A stretch of 64,000 nucleotides of DNA from Flavobacterium psychrotolerans (GCF_003097635.1 NZ_QCZI01000014.1:22015-86014); one strand, 5' to 3'. Positions 8,616-18,596 are shown, counted from the first letter of the stretch. Translations and numbers: made by a program. The notes: generated by a model from the letters alone, not told the origin.

Positions 8616-8707
8616 CAAAAGTAATTATTATATGCTTTTTTAATTATTTATAAAATGGGTATTTTATCCCACTTTTTACATATCTCAAATTTACTTTATT
8701 ATATTTG
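8616..8707. promoter_or_regulatory. Divergent promoters with a candidate operator between them
   Basis: Leftward, TACTTTTG (reverse complement of 8616-8623) fits the Bacteroidetes -7 element TAnnTTTG, 37 nt before the precursor ATG. Rightward, TATATTTG (8700-8707) fits the same consensus, 29 nt before the XRE gene. Between them, TGGG (8656-8659) and CCCA (8668-8671) flank an A/T core and form an imperfect inverted repeat that could be an XRE operator. The -7 matches are clear, the -33 elements are weak, and the operator is a guess. Confidence 0.45.
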
Positions 8708-8735
8708 CATTAACAACACAACTATAAAACAATAA

Positions 8736-9083
8736 ATGAACAAAACAGTAATTACTAATTTAAAAAATCTTCGTAAAAACAAAGGCTGGTCTCAGGAACA
8801 TGTTGCAGATAGCTTAAATTTATCGCAATCAACCTATGCCCGTATAGAAAGTGGAGAGAGTAGGTCTTGGGCAATTCATTTAATGAAAATATGTGATATT
8901 TTTGAAAAAAATCCTGAAGATTTGTTTAAAAAAGAATTAATTTTAAGAGCAAATGAAAAATACAAAGTATCCAATAATGCTTTAGATATAAATCAACTTT
9001 CCGAAAAGCTTATAGAGCAATATGAAGAAAGAATAAAAGAATTGAAAGAAACCATCATCGAATTAAAAAACCAAAAAAGCTAA
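8736..9083 (+). CDS. XRE-family transcriptional regulator with C-terminal coiled coil
   Basis: The 115-residue protein has an N-terminal helix-turn-helix of the Cro/C1 type (about residues 6-62): ITNLKNLRKNKGWSQEHVAD, then LSQSTYARIESGES as turn and recognition helix, then LMKICDIFEKNPEDLF. The C-terminal 40 residues are highly charged and heptad-like (LSEKLIEQYEERIKELKETI), a likely coiled coil for dimerisation. It is transcribed away from the peptide cluster from a shared 156-bp promoter region, which points to control of the cluster and possibly of itself. No inducer-binding domain is visible, so the signal is unknown. Confidence 0.85.
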   Translation: MNKTVITNLKNLRKNKGWSQEHVADSLNLSQSTYARIESGESRSWAIHLMKICDIFEKNPEDLFKKELILRANEKYKVSNNALDINQLSEKLIEQYEERIKELKETIIELKNQKS

Positions 9084-9415
9084 ATAGTAACAATCTTGTG
9101 CGGTTATAACAAAATATTCTCGTAAAACATAGTGTTAATTTCTATCAATTATTATTTTTATAAACTTAAGTATATAGATTGTAATTTTTGAAAAAAAATA
9201 GATTTTGAAATATTAAACTGACGCGTTAACAAAAACTAAATTTTATTTTTGAAGTTGAAAAAAGCGCAATAAATAACTATTAGTATTATGTAATGTCTTT
9301 GCAATCCAAATTACTAGAATATAAACGCCATCGAAATGGATAAAAAAAACCGCAACATCACTGTTACGGTTTTTAAAAATAGTATTTTTCACCAAATTGG
9401 TGTGAAAATTATTCC
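9084..9415. other. Gene-free spacer, 332 bp
   Basis: The spacer between the XRE gene and the end of ilvC contains no open frame that looks coding. It is very A/T-rich up to about 9300 and holds only the ilvC terminator at its right end. It marks the border between the AT-rich peptide cluster and the housekeeping ilv operon. I see no repeat or att-like duplication here. Confidence 0.6.
9343..9376 (-). terminator. Terminator of the ilv operon
   Basis: AAAAACCG (9345-9352) pairs with CGGTTTTT (9367-9374), extended inward by AACA/TGTT with one bulge. On the minus strand a T run follows. It lies 40 bp after the ilvC stop. Confidence 0.8.
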
Positions 9416-10894
9416 TTATTCCACGATTTTTTTCATGGCCGTCATGGCAGCACGAAGTTCGGCACCACAAATTTCGATGGAGTGTTCGCGGATGGCCGCA
9501 TTTACTTTTACCAATTCGAAATTATCCACTTGTCCGTTGTTTCCAGCGTTGAAGTTTTTACCGATGATGTTGGTCTCTACCGTTTTCATGAAGTCCGTCA
9601 AAAGAGGTTTACAAGCATGATCAAACAAGTAACAACCGTATTCTGCCGTGTCAGAAATAACGCGGTTCATTTCGAACAATTTCTTACGGGCAATGGTGTT
9701 GGCAATAAGTGGTGTTTCGTGCAAGGACTCGTAGTAAGCCGATTCGTTTTTGATTCCGGAAACGGTCATGGTTTCGTAAGCCAATTCAACTCCTGATTTC
9801 ACAAAAGCAACCATCAAAGTCGCATTGTCAAAATATTCTTGTTCCGAAATTTCCATGCTTCCTGCAGGTGTTTTTTCGAAATCGGTTTGACCGGTAGCTT
9901 CACGCCAAGTCAACAAGTTTTTGTCGCCAGCAGCCCAGTCTTCCATCATGATTCTTGAGAATTCGCCTGACAAGATATCATCCATGTGTTTCACGAACAA
10001 CGGACGCATGATGTCTTTTAATTCTTCGGATATTTTGAACGCTTCAATTTTAGCAGGATTGGATAAACGATCCATCATGTTGGTAATACCACCAATTTTC
10101 AAGGCTTCGGTAATTACTTCCCAACCGTATTGTACTAATTTAGAAGCATACGCAGCGTCAATTCCTTTTTCAACCATTTTGTTGAAACTCAAAATAGAAC
10201 CGGTTTGCAACAAGCCACAAAGAATGGTTTGTTCTCCCATTAAATCTGATTTTACCTCAGCAACAAATGATGAAAGTAAAACACCGGCTCTGTGTCCACC
10301 GGTTCCAACGCAATACGCTTTTGCGATTTCCAATCCATCTCCGTTAGGATCGTTATCCGAGTGAACGGCAATTAGTGTAGGAACACCAAAACCGCGTAAA
10401 TATTCGTGACGCACCTCAGAAGCCGGAGATTTTGGAGCAATCATCACCACGGTTAAGTCTTTACGAATTTGCATTCCTTCTTCTACGATATTAAAACCGT
10501 GTGAGTAAGACAAGCAAGCCCCTTTTTTCATTAAAGGAACAATTTTGTTTACTACAGCTGTGTGTTGCTTGTCTGGAGCCAAATTAGAAACTAAATCGGC
10601 AGTAGGAATTATTTCTTCAAAAGTTCCCACTTCAAAACCGTTGTCAACCGCATTTTGGTAAGACGCTCTTTTATTGTCTATGGCTTCCTGACGCAAGGCG
10701 TAGGCTACGTGAAGACCACTATCGCGCATGTTTTGACCTTGAGCCAAACCTTGAGCACCGCAACCAATGATTACAATTTTTTTACCGATTAGTTTAGCTA
10801 CTCCATCAGTAAATTCGCTGCTTTGCATAAAATCACATTTTCCTAATTCCTGAACTTTCAGACGGTGTGGAAGTGAATTGAAATAATTTGCCAT
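9416..10894 (-). CDS. ilvC: Ketol-acid reductoisomerase, long (class II) form
   Basis: IlvC converts acetolactate or acetohydroxybutyrate to the dihydroxy acid using NADPH and Mg2+, the second step of valine and isoleucine synthesis. The 492-residue length is that of the long E. coli-type enzyme, not the 330-residue class I form. The nucleotide-binding loop is [19 protein letters not shown] near residue 42, followed by [25 protein letters not shown] and the metal-site helices with [15 protein letters not shown] follow. It is the last gene of the ilvD-ilvB-ilvN-ilvC run, separated from ilvN by a 114-bp spacer with degenerate gctttaagc words, and is followed by a terminator. Confidence 0.97.
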   Translation of the reverse strand: MANYFNSLPHRLKVQELGKCDFMQSSEFTDGVAKLIGKKIVIIGCGAQGLAQGQNMRDSGLHVAYALRQEAIDNKRASYQNAVDNGFEVGTFEEIIPTADLVSNLAPDKQHTAVVNKIVPLMKKGACLSYSHGFNIVEEGMQIRKDLTVVMIAPKSPASEVRHEYLRGFGVPTLIAVHSDNDPNGDGLEIAKAYCVGTGGHRAGVLLSSFVAEVKSDLMGEQTILCGLLQTGSILSFNKMVEKGIDAAYASKLVQYGWEVITEALKIGGITNMMDRLSNPAKIEAFKISEELKDIMRPLFVKHMDDILSGEFSRIMMEDWAAGDKNLLTWREATGQTDFEKTPAGSMEISEQEYFDNATLMVAFVKSGVELAYETMTVSGIKNESAYYESLHETPLIANTIARKKLFEMNRVISDTAEYGCYLFDHACKPLLTDFMKTVETNIIGKNFNAGNNGQVDNFELVKVNAAIREHSIEICGAELRAAMTAMKKIVE

Positions 10895-11008
10895 TTTTTT
10901 AAAAAATTTTTGCTTTAAGCTATATGCAATAGGCTTTAAGCGGTTAGTGTTTAATTAAATTATTGTTTTTGGCTTTAGGCTTATACCCTGCTGCCAACTG
11001 TATTCTAT

Positions 11009-11596
11009 TTACATTTCAAAAATAATACTCTTGTGACTCAAAAATTCGTTGTTGATGGGTTTTTTGGTAGGATCGTTTTTCTCCATATCCAAAACTTTTT
11101 TGTGCACCCCTTCACTGGATTTTATAATCGCAATTCTGGAACTTCTCACAAACTCAATCAAGCCGTATTTATCTAATTCTTTCAATAAATTATCTACTTC
11201 CTCGTCTTGACCCGTAGTTTCAAAAACGGTGTAATCGTCTCGAATCACCACCGTTCTAGCTCCGTATTTCCGAAGCAACCGCTCCACTTTTACCTCTTTC
11301 ATGATGATGGGAGTGGGAACTTTGTACAAGGCTATTTGCTGCCAAATAATCTCATCATTCGTGTTGTAATTTACCTTAAAAACATCGACCAGTTTTTCCA
11401 TTTGGCGTACCAAATTTTTAACCACTGCTTCCGTTTCTTTTAAAACAATGGTAAACCGATGGATATTATCAATTTCGCTGGGAGACGTATTTAAGCTTTC
11501 TAAATTAATCTTCCTTCTGGAAAACATGATGGCAATCTTATTGATTAACCCAACCTGATTCTCGGTGTAAATGGTTAATGTATATTCCTGTTTCAT
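11009..11596 (-). CDS. ilvN: Acetolactate synthase small (regulatory) subunit
   Basis: The 195-residue protein begins with an ACT domain (YTLTIYTENQVGLINKIAIMF, residues 4-75), which binds the feedback inhibitor valine in this family. A second alpha/beta half follows (KVERLLRKYGARTVVIRDDYTVFETTGQ). It activates the catalytic IlvB subunit and makes it valine-sensitive. The gene starts 11 bp after the ilvB stop, so the subunits are co-translated. It is longer than E. coli IlvN (about 96 residues) and close to IlvH-type subunits. Confidence 0.95.
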   Translation of the reverse strand: MKQEYTLTIYTENQVGLINKIAIMFSRRKINLESLNTSPSEIDNIHRFTIVLKETEAVVKNLVRQMEKLVDVFKVNYNTNDEIIWQQIALYKVPTPIIMKEVKVERLLRKYGARTVVIRDDYTVFETTGQDEEVDNLLKELDKYGLIEFVRSSRIAIIKSSEGVHKKVLDMEKNDPTKKPINNEFLSHKSIIFEM

Positions 11597-11607
11597 TATC
11601 GATTATT

Positions 11608-13356
11608 TTAGATTTCTTCTTTACTTAATACAATTTCGGCCACTCCTTTTCCTTGCGGAACCATAGGAAATACATTGTCCTCATGAATAACGGCAACTTC
11701 CAAGAGGAATGAAGACGGATGGTCTAGCATTTCTTTTAAACTTTGTCTTAATTCTTCTCTTACAGCAACGTGTTTCCCATCAATGCTGTAGGCATTGGCC
11801 ACCTTAACAAAATCAGGGCTTTGAATGTCGGTAAACGAGTATCTTTTTTCGTGGAAAAGTTCTTGCCATTGGCGCACCATTCCTAAAAAACTATTGTTTA
11901 GAATTAGGATTTTAACATTCGGTTGAAACTGCATGATTGTCCCTAATTCCTGAAGGTTCATTTGTGCACCACCATCGCCCATTATGGCAACGACCTGTCT
12001 TTCGGGCGCACCAAATTTGGCACCGATGGCTGCAGGAAGTGCAAATCCCATGGTTCCTAAACCACCACTGGTAATATTACTTCGTTTTATATTTTGTTTG
12101 GTATAACGACACGCCACCATTTGGTGTTGCCCCACGTCGGTCACAATAACGGCGTCTCCGCCAGTCAATTCGTTTAGGACATTGATTACCTCACCCATAG
12201 TCAAACCACCCTCAGTAGGATTCAGTTCTTTTTGGATTAAGGAAGTATGCTCTTTTTCTCTCTTTTTCTCAAATTCAGAAAACCATTCGGGATGTGATTT
12301 CTTATCAATCAAATCCGTAAGCAACGGCAATGTTTCCTTGCAATCTCCCCATACAGGAACGGTTGTTTGAACATTTTTATCTATTTCGGCAGGATCAATA
12401 TCCAAATGAACCACTTGAGCCTGCTTGGCGTACTTGTCTAATCGACCGGTAACCCTGTCGTCAAAACGCATCCCTACGGCAATCAAGACGTCGCATTCAT
12501 TGGTTAAATAATTTGGACCATAATTTCCGTGCATTCCCAACATACCAACCGCGAGAGGGTGATCCGTAGGGATGGCACTCATTCCCATAATAGTCCAAGC
12601 AGTAGGTATTCCTGATTTTTCGATAAAGTTCAAGAATTCTTTTTCGGCATTGCCCAATAAAACCCCTTGACCAAAAATGACGAACGGTTTTTTAGCTTGG
12701 TTTATTAATGCTGCCGCTTTTTCAACATAATCTGGGCGAACAATAGGTTTAGGGCGGTAACTTCTGACGTGAATACAAGGTCTGTAACCAATGTAGTCGA
12801 ACAATTGCATTTGGGCATTTTTAGTAATGTCAATCAAGACAGGTCCTGGACGACCGCTTTTAGCGATATAAAACGCTTTCGCTAAAATTTCCGGAATTTC
12901 TTTGGCATCCGTTACTTGATAATTCCATTTGGTAATAGGAGTGGTTATATTGATAATATCGGTTTCCTGAAAAGCATCAGTTCCTAATAAATGGGCAAAA
13001 ACCTGTCCCGTAATACAAACTAACGGAGTAGAATCTATTAAGGCATCGGCTAGACCCGTTACCAAATTGGTCGCACCCGGTCCGCTGGTTGCAAAAACCA
13101 CACCTGTTTTTCCGCTAACTCTCGCATACCCTTGGGCTGCATGAATTGCTCCCTGTTCATGACGAACCAGAATGTGATTGAGTCTCTCTTTAAAATCATA
13201 AAGCGCATCGTATATAGGCATAATGGCACCTCCGGGATAACCAAAAACGGTATCCACTTTTTCAGACAATAAGGCATCAATAACGGCAAGACTACCGGTT
13301 GTGCTTATTGCTGGCTTATCTGTATTTTCTTTCTGTGAGTGCTCTAACGTTTTCAT
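11608..13356 (-). CDS. ilvB: Acetolactate synthase large (catalytic) subunit
   Basis: IlvB condenses two pyruvates, or pyruvate and 2-oxobutyrate, using thiamine diphosphate. The ThDP glutamate lies in the N-terminal HEQGAIHAAQGYARVSGK motif, preceded by FGYPGGAIMPIYDAL. The cofactor-binding MGDGGAQMNLQELGT motif with its downstream N is in the C-terminal domain. I start at MKTLEHSQ (13356), leaving 10 bp after ilvD; a longer frame would overlap ilvD and adds no conserved residues. Product about 582 residues, normal for the family. Confidence 0.96.
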   Translation of the reverse strand: MKTLEHSQKENTDKPAISTTGSLAVIDALLSEKVDTVFGYPGGAIMPIYDALYDFKERLNHILVRHEQGAIHAAQGYARVSGKTGVVFATSGPGATNLVTGLADALIDSTPLVCITGQVFAHLLGTDAFQETDIINITTPITKWNYQVTDAKEIPEILAKAFYIAKSGRPGPVLIDITKNAQMQLFDYIGYRPCIHVRSYRPKPIVRPDYVEKAAALINQAKKPFVIFGQGVLLGNAEKEFLNFIEKSGIPTAWTIMGMSAIPTDHPLAVGMLGMHGNYGPNYLTNECDVLIAVGMRFDDRVTGRLDKYAKQAQVVHLDIDPAEIDKNVQTTVPVWGDCKETLPLLTDLIDKKSHPEWFSEFEKKREKEHTSLIQKELNPTEGGLTMGEVINVLNELTGGDAVIVTDVGQHQMVACRYTKQNIKRSNITSGGLGTMGFALPAAIGAKFGAPERQVVAIMGDGGAQMNLQELGTIMQFQPNVKILILNNSFLGMVRQWQELFHEKRYSFTDIQSPDFVKVANAYSIDGKHVAVREELRQSLKEMLDHPSSFLLEVAVIHEDNVFPMVPQGKGVAEIVLSKEEI

Positions 13357-13366
13357 GTTTTTGCTT

Positions 13367-15046
13367 TTATGATTCATCTGTAACACAACCCTCTGAAGCG
13401 TCTTTTACTAATCTGGCATATTTATAAAGCACCCCATTAGTAACTTTTAGTTTTGGCGTTACGAAATTTTTTCTTCTTTCTTCTAATTCTTCATCGCTAA
13501 TAGCCAGATGTATTTTGTTGACAACAGCATCTATTTCAATAATATCGCCATCTTTCACAAGAGCAATAGTTCCGCCATCATAAGCTTCTGGGGTGATGTG
13601 TCCTACAACAAAACCGTGAGTTCCACCACTGAATCTTCCATCGGTAATTAAGGCTACACTTTTCCCCAATCCGGCACCAATAATGGCAGAAGTTGGTTTT
13701 AGCATTTCAGGCATTCCCGGCCCTCCTTTTGGACCAACATAACGGATAACAATGACGTCACCGGCCTGTATTTTTTTATCTGAAATACCTTGAATCAATT
13801 CTTTTTCTCCGTCAAAAACTTTGGCTGGGCCTACAAATTTCTCGCCTTCTTTTCCTGTAATTTTAGCAACAGAACCTTTTTCGGCAAGATTTCCGTATAA
13901 TATTTGAAGGTGCCCTGTTTCTTTTAAAGGTTTTTCTAAAGGTCGGATAATATTTTGATCTTCAAAATCAATGTCAACAATATTCTTTAAATTTTCGGCT
14001 AGTGTTTTCCCAGTAACAGTAATACAATCTCCGTGAAGCATTCCTTTGCTTAATAGATATTTTAATACCATTGGTACACCACCCTTATCATGCAAGTTTT
14101 GCATTAAATAATTCCCTCCCGGTTTGAAGTCGGCAATTAACGGGGTTTTATCACTAATTCTCTGAAAATCGTCTATAGTAATTTTCACGCCTACACTTTT
14201 TGCCATGGCAATCATGTGTAAAACGGCATTGGTACTTCCGCCAAGGGCGATTAAAGTGGTGATTGCGTTTTCAAAAGCCTCGAAAGTCATAATGTCTTTT
14301 GGGCAAATATCTTTTTCTAATAATAATTTTATGTAGTGCGCCGCTTGTTTGCATTCTTCAATTTTTTCATCACTCACAGCAGGGTTAGAGCTAGAGTAAG
14401 GAAGGCTCATTCCAAGGGCTTCAATAGCAATGGCCATGGTATTGGCTGTGTACATTCCGCCACAAGCACCTGCACCTGGACAAGAATTTTTGATAATACC
14501 TTTAAATTCTTCTTCAGATATTTTTCCGGCAATTTTTTCGCCCAATGCTTCAAAAGCAGAAACAATATTCAAATCTTTTCCGTGATATTTTCCAGGAGCT
14601 ATTGTTCCTCCATATACCATAATTGAAGGACGATTCAATCTCCCCATAGCAATAATAGAACCCGGCATATTTTTATCGCAACCAGGAATTGCAATTACGC
14701 CATCATAATAATGTCCTGCAACAACGCTTTCGATACTGTCGGCAATGATTTCGCGACTCACTAATGAATAGCGCATACCATCTGTTCCGTTAGTAATTCC
14801 GTCACTGATTCCTATCGTATTAAAAATAAGGCCTACCATTTCAGACGCATTCACTTCCACTTTGATGTAAGAAGCCAAATGATTCAGGTGCATGTTACAG
14901 GTGTTCCCGTCATATCCCATGGAAGCAATTCCGATAAAAGGTTGGGCTAGTTCTTTGTCAGTTAATCCAATTCCGTATAACATAGCCTGAGCTGCAGGCT
15001 GAGTTGGATCTTGAGTTACAGTTTTACTGTATTTATTTAATTCCAT
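13367..15046 (-). CDS. ilvD: Dihydroxy-acid dehydratase
   Basis: IlvD dehydrates the dihydroxy acids to 2-oxo acids, the third step of valine/isoleucine synthesis, using an Fe-S cluster. The cluster cysteines are visible in [20 protein letters not shown] and [16 protein letters not shown]. The start is placed at [12 protein letters not shown], which matches the usual N-terminus; a 19-codon upstream extension is basic and unlike the family. The product has 559 residues. It is the first gene of the operon. Its upstream spacer has no obvious leader peptide rich in branched-chain codons. Confidence 0.96.
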   Translation of the reverse strand: MELNKYSKTVTQDPTQPAAQAMLYGIGLTDKELAQPFIGIASMGYDGNTCNMHLNHLASYIKVEVNASEMVGLIFNTIGISDGITNGTDGMRYSLVSREIIADSIESVVAGHYYDGVIAIPGCDKNMPGSIIAMGRLNRPSIMVYGGTIAPGKYHGKDLNIVSAFEALGEKIAGKISEEEFKGIIKNSCPGAGACGGMYTANTMAIAIEALGMSLPYSSSNPAVSDEKIEECKQAAHYIKLLLEKDICPKDIMTFEAFENAITTLIALGGSTNAVLHMIAMAKSVGVKITIDDFQRISDKTPLIADFKPGGNYLMQNLHDKGGVPMVLKYLLSKGMLHGDCITVTGKTLAENLKNIVDIDFEDQNIIRPLEKPLKETGHLQILYGNLAEKGSVAKITGKEGEKFVGPAKVFDGEKELIQGISDKKIQAGDVIVIRYVGPKGGPGMPEMLKPTSAIIGAGLGKSVALITDGRFSGGTHGFVVGHITPEAYDGGTIALVKDGDIIEIDAVVNKIHLAISDEELEERRKNFVTPKLKVTNGVLYKYARLVKDASEGCVTDES

Positions 15047-15412
15047 AATATATGTGTGTTGTTCTTTTTTTCGGGGACTACATTTTTTGAAATTAATTAA
15101 CAAATATTTCTAAAAATTTCAATTGATGTGGTCTTTTTTACGGCTATTGTAAGCCTAATTTATTCAAGGAGCGAAAATAGTATTATTATAAGTTTTACTT
15201 TTTTTTTTTTTTAATGCTTTACAGTGTTAAAGTCATTATAAAAAATCATAAAAACCTGTTTTTCAACAAATTAATTAAAGTAGTTTTACGACACTAAAAT
15301 ATTTTTGAATTCAAATTTATTCGGTATTTTAAAATAAAAATCCCGACCGTTTAAAACGCTCGGGGAATTATTAAATGTAATTATACTCGACTGATAATGG
15401 CACAAAAATGAA
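15047..15412. other. ilv operon upstream region, 366 bp, no gene
   Basis: This spacer holds the promoter of the ilv operon and the terminator of the DUF4136 gene. A weak -7-like TATTTTCG lies at 15172-15179 on the minus strand. A 14-base T/A tract lies near 15208-15222. I found no attenuator-type leader: the short frames present do not enrich Leu, Val or Ile codons. Confidence 0.5.
15340..15367 (-). terminator. Terminator after the DUF4136 lipoprotein gene
   Basis: TCCCGA-CG (15341-15349) pairs with CG-TCGGGGA (15357-15366) around TTTAAAA. On the minus strand it is followed by a T-rich run. Confidence 0.7.
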
Positions 15413-15943
15413 TTATTTTTTTGCAGGTGGATATAACTCTAATATTTTATTTACAAAGCATTTTATATTTTCATCTTTTTTATTAGTATCCTGTGTTAAA
15501 TTGCCTGAACCTACACCTTGCCAAACAAGTTCTTTTTTCTTGGCATCGATCAAATCGATAGTCAAAATTCCTTCGGTAGAAGTATAAACCGAAGTACTAC
15601 CGCCCCAATAAGGGCTCCAGCCATAACCCCAACCGTATCCATAACCAGCATAAAATTGGTTTACATTCACGTCTTTCTCGGCTTTTGTATTAATATTTAT
15701 TAAAAGATCGGGTGTTTCACTTTTGGCAAAACCCTTGGCAGCCATTTCTTCATCGATGGACCGAAGAATTCTTTTTTTGTCCAAATCCGAAATTTCAACT
15801 TTGTCAATTCCTGTTTTGTAAAACGCATAGGTTTTAAATTGGGAAAAATCGACTTTTTTATCATAATCAGAATTTACTCTGACAGCACTACATGACGCCA
15901 CCAAAAAAAGCAGAAGCAACGGTAATAACTGTATTGTTTTCAT
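15413..15943 (-). CDS. DUF4136-type lipoprotein
   Basis: I start at MKTIQLLPLLLLFLVASCSA (ATG at 15943). This gives a lipoprotein signal with lipobox LVASC and the lipid-attached cysteine at residue 18. The mature part matches the DUF4136 pattern: FSQFKTYAFYK near the start, then DLLININTKAEKDVNV, a Gly/Tyr/Trp-rich stretch (YGYGWGYGWSPYWGG), and IDLIDAKKKELVWQGVGSG. The function of this envelope family is unknown. It stands alone with its own terminator, in the same direction as hutU upstream. Confidence 0.85.
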   Translation of the reverse strand: MKTIQLLPLLLLFLVASCSAVRVNSDYDKKVDFSQFKTYAFYKTGIDKVEISDLDKKRILRSIDEEMAAKGFAKSETPDLLININTKAEKDVNVNQFYAGYGYGWGYGWSPYWGGSTSVYTSTEGILTIDLIDAKKKELVWQGVGSGNLTQDTNKKDENIKCFVNKILELYPPAKK

Positions 15944-16014
15944 ATTGTTTTGTTTAAAAAGTTCATGATTCAAATTACTAACGATAAAGCCATTCCATTT
16001 ATTACAACATAATA

Positions 16015-17991
16015 CTAAAATAATTTGTCGTCAACTTCATTGGGGATCGTCACTTTTAATAACGGCTGCTTCTCCATAGCCCTTTTTATAGCAAAAATAG
16101 CCCCTTCATTTCTAGCCCAATTTCTCCTAGCAATTCCGTTGTTGACATCCCAAAAAAGCATTGATTCTAAACGCCTTGAAGCTTCCTTTGTACCATCAAG
16201 AACCATACCAAATCCCCCATTTATAACCTCGCCCCAACCCACTCCGCCACCATTATGAATGGACACCCAAGTTGCTCCCCGAAAACTATCTCCAATCACG
16301 TTTTGTATTGCCATATCGGCAGTAAAACGCGATCCGTCATAGATGTTTGATGTTTCTCTGTATGGCGAATCGGTACCGGAAACATCGTGATGATCCCGAC
16401 CTAAAATGACAGTCCCAATTTCGCCTTTGGCAATGGCTTGATTAAAAGCCTCGGCTATTTTTATACGGCCTTCGGCATCGGCATATAAAATTCGGGCTTG
16501 GGAGCCTACTACCAATTTATTTTCCTGGGCTCCTTTTATCCAACGAATATTATCTTGGATTTGTTGTTGAATTTCGGATGGAGCCGTTTTTGCCATTTCT
16601 TCCAAAACCTGACAGGCAATTGCATCTGTTTTTTGTAAATCTTCTGGTTTCCCCGAAGCGCAAACCCATCGAAACGGGCCAAATCCATAATCAAAACACA
16701 TAGGTCCCATGATATCCTGCACGTAACTCGGGTATCTGAAATCGATATGATTTTCGGCCATGACATCAGCACCAGCTCGGGATGCTTCTAACAGAAAGGC
16801 ATTTCCGTAATCAAAAAAATAGGTTCCATTTGCTGTATGTTTGTTGATGGCCGCAGTATGTCGACGCAAAGTTTCTTGTACTTTCACTTTGAATAATTCA
16901 GGATTCGTTGCCATCATTTCATTGGCCTCTTCAAAAGAAGTATCTGCCGGATAATACCCTCCGGCCCACGGATTATGTAAAGACGTTTGATCGGAACCCA
17001 AATCGATATGAATATTTTCCTCCTGAAACCGTTCCCAAACATGCACCACATTTCCGAGATAGGCAATGGAAACGATTTCTTTATTGGCTTTTGCCAAAAC
17101 AACTCTTTTGACCAAATCATCAAGATTTTCAATTACTTCGTTGACCCAACCCTGACTGTGCCGAATGTGCGTAATTTTGGCGTTTACTTCGGCACAAACT
17201 GTAATACATCCAGCAATATTACCGGCTTTGGGCTGCGCCCCACTCATGCCTCCCAGTCCGGAAGTAACGAACAATCCGCCTTCCGGACTTCGTTTTATTT
17301 TTCGAAAACCATTTAATACCGTAATGGTTGTTCCATGAACAATGCCTTGCGGGCCAATGTACATGTAGCTTCCCGCTGTCATTTGCCCATATTGGGAAAC
17401 GCCAAGCGCATTGAATTTTTCCCAATCATCTGGTTTTGAATAGTTCGGAATTACCATTCCGTTAGTTACGACAACTCTCGGGGCTTCCGTATGGGAGGGA
17501 AACAATCCCATGGGATGTCCGGAATACATTGCTAAAGTTTGCTCATCGGTCATTTCTGAAAGATATTGCATGGTTAGAAGATATTGTGCCCAGTTTTGAA
17601 AAATGGCACCGTTACCGCCATAGGTAATCAATTCATGCGGATGTTGCGCCACGGCATTATCCAAATTATTTTGAATCATGAGCATGATGGCTTTAGCTTG
17701 TTCGCATTTTCCCGGATATTCCGAGATGGGCCTAGCATACATTTGATAATCGGGACGGAAACGGTACATGTAGATCCGACCGTACATTTTTAGTTCATTG
17801 GAGAATTCCTCGATCAATTCCGCATGATGTTGCGGTTCAAAATAACGTAATGCATTTCGAAGTGCTAATTTTTTTTCCTCGAACGAAAGGATGTCTTTCC
17901 GTTTTGGGGCATGATTTATTTCAAAATCAAAGGGCTTAGGTTTCGGAAGTATATTAGGAATTCCCTGTTGAATGTGTTCTTTGAAAGTCAT
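16015..17991 (-). CDS. hutU: Urocanate hydratase
   Basis: HutU hydrates urocanate to imidazolonepropionate, the second step of histidine breakdown, using tightly bound NAD+ as an electrophile. Recognisable blocks are TYGGNGAIFQNWAQYLL, SYMYIGPQGIVHGTT, FVTSGLGGMSGAQPKA, DQTSLHNPWAGGYYP, GRDHHDVSGTDSPYRE and SIHNGGGVGWGEVINGG. At 658 residues it belongs to the longer urocanase group rather than the roughly 555-residue Pseudomonas/Bacillus form. No hutH, hutI or hutG lies in this window, so the pathway must be completed elsewhere. Confidence 0.96.
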   Translation of the reverse strand: MTFKEHIQQGIPNILPKPKPFDFEINHAPKRKDILSFEEKKLALRNALRYFEPQHHAELIEEFSNELKMYGRIYMYRFRPDYQMYARPISEYPGKCEQAKAIMLMIQNNLDNAVAQHPHELITYGGNGAIFQNWAQYLLTMQYLSEMTDEQTLAMYSGHPMGLFPSHTEAPRVVVTNGMVIPNYSKPDDWEKFNALGVSQYGQMTAGSYMYIGPQGIVHGTTITVLNGFRKIKRSPEGGLFVTSGLGGMSGAQPKAGNIAGCITVCAEVNAKITHIRHSQGWVNEVIENLDDLVKRVVLAKANKEIVSIAYLGNVVHVWERFQEENIHIDLGSDQTSLHNPWAGGYYPADTSFEEANEMMATNPELFKVKVQETLRRHTAAINKHTANGTYFFDYGNAFLLEASRAGADVMAENHIDFRYPSYVQDIMGPMCFDYGFGPFRWVCASGKPEDLQKTDAIACQVLEEMAKTAPSEIQQQIQDNIRWIKGAQENKLVVGSQARILYADAEGRIKIAEAFNQAIAKGEIGTVILGRDHHDVSGTDSPYRETSNIYDGSRFTADMAIQNVIGDSFRGATWVSIHNGGGVGWGEVINGGFGMVLDGTKEASRRLESMLFWDVNNGIARRNWARNEGAIFAIKRAMEKQPLLKVTIPNEVDDKLF

Positions 17992-18049
17992 AATTTTACG
18001 TATTCAGTGAAGTGATTGGTTGGTTGACCCTAAACTTTTAATAAAAAGT

Positions 18050-18226
18050 TTACTTTTTTATAGCGCCCGTTTTTTTATCAAATCCGTAGGGACAATGGCG
18101 ACAGCCACTTTTGCAACAATAGCCCCGATTTAAATGGTATTTTTCGGTAAAGCATCGATAGCCTTCCGGAGTAATGTAATAATCCTGTCCTTCAATTAAT
18201 TTATTTTCGTTATTTTGCTCATTCAT
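18050..18226 (-). CDS. Small cysteine-rich protein (DUF5522-like)
   Basis: The 58-residue product starts at MNEQNNENKLIEG. Its core EGYRCFTEKYHLNRGYCCKSGCRHCPYGF has five cysteines arranged C-x12-CC-x3-C-x2-C, which suggests binding of a metal or iron-sulfur cluster. The pattern matches a small conserved family often labelled DUF5522, of unknown function. It is divergently arranged with the next gene, with only 28 bp between the start codons. Confidence 0.75.
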   Translation of the reverse strand: MNEQNNENKLIEGQDYYITPEGYRCFTEKYHLNRGYCCKSGCRHCPYGFDKKTGAIKK

Positions 18227-18254
18227 AGCTACAAATTTATACACTTTAACGCAA

Positions 18255-18596
18255 ATGATTCTGATTGTTTCTAAATATTTAACACCAAATGGCTTTAGAG
18301 GAATTACCCTTTTCCCGTTTGTGGTGATCCGGAATCATTTTGATGCAGACAATCCCGTTTTGATTAACCACGAAAAAATCCATCTTCGGCAACAACTAGA
18401 GCTTTTGATTTTGCCTTTTTTCATTTTGTACACGCTAGATTATTTGATACAATTACTTCGATTTAAAGATAAAAATAAAGCTTACCGAAACGTCTTTTTT
18501 GAGAGAGAAGCTTATTCTAATGAAAGAAATAGGGGTTATTTGAAAACCAGATCCTTTTGGGCATGGAGGAAGTATTTTATTGGGAATAGTCATTAG
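18255..18596 (+). CDS. Small membrane protein with an HExxH motif
   Basis: This 113-residue protein carries HEKIHLRQQLE (about residue 39), a zinc-metallopeptidase-like HExxH, directly before one or two hydrophobic helices (LLILPFFILYTLDYLIQLL). A later FEREAYSNE could supply a third ligand. It is too short for a whole known peptidase and resembles the membrane-embedded half of BlaR/M56-like proteins. Proteolytic activity is a guess; the motif is plain. It shares a tight divergent promoter region with the cysteine-rich gene. Confidence 0.65.
   Translation: MILIVSKYLTPNGFRGITLFPFVVIRNHFDADNPVLINHEKIHLRQQLELLILPFFILYTLDYLIQLLRFKDKNKAYRNVFFEREAYSNERNRGYLKTRSFWAWRKYFIGNSH

Noticed and set aside
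9921..10364. 147-codon open frame on the plus strand inside ilvC
   Set aside because: It is a shadow of ilvC on the opposite strand. Low-GC genes with biased third positions often give such long antisense frames; the other long antisense frames over hutU, ilvB and gcvP were rejected for the same reason.
15104..15300. Branched-chain attenuator leader upstream of ilvD
   Set aside because: Short frames here (for example MIFYNDFNTVKH) have no run of Leu, Val or Ile codons, and no terminator hairpin lies between them and ilvD.
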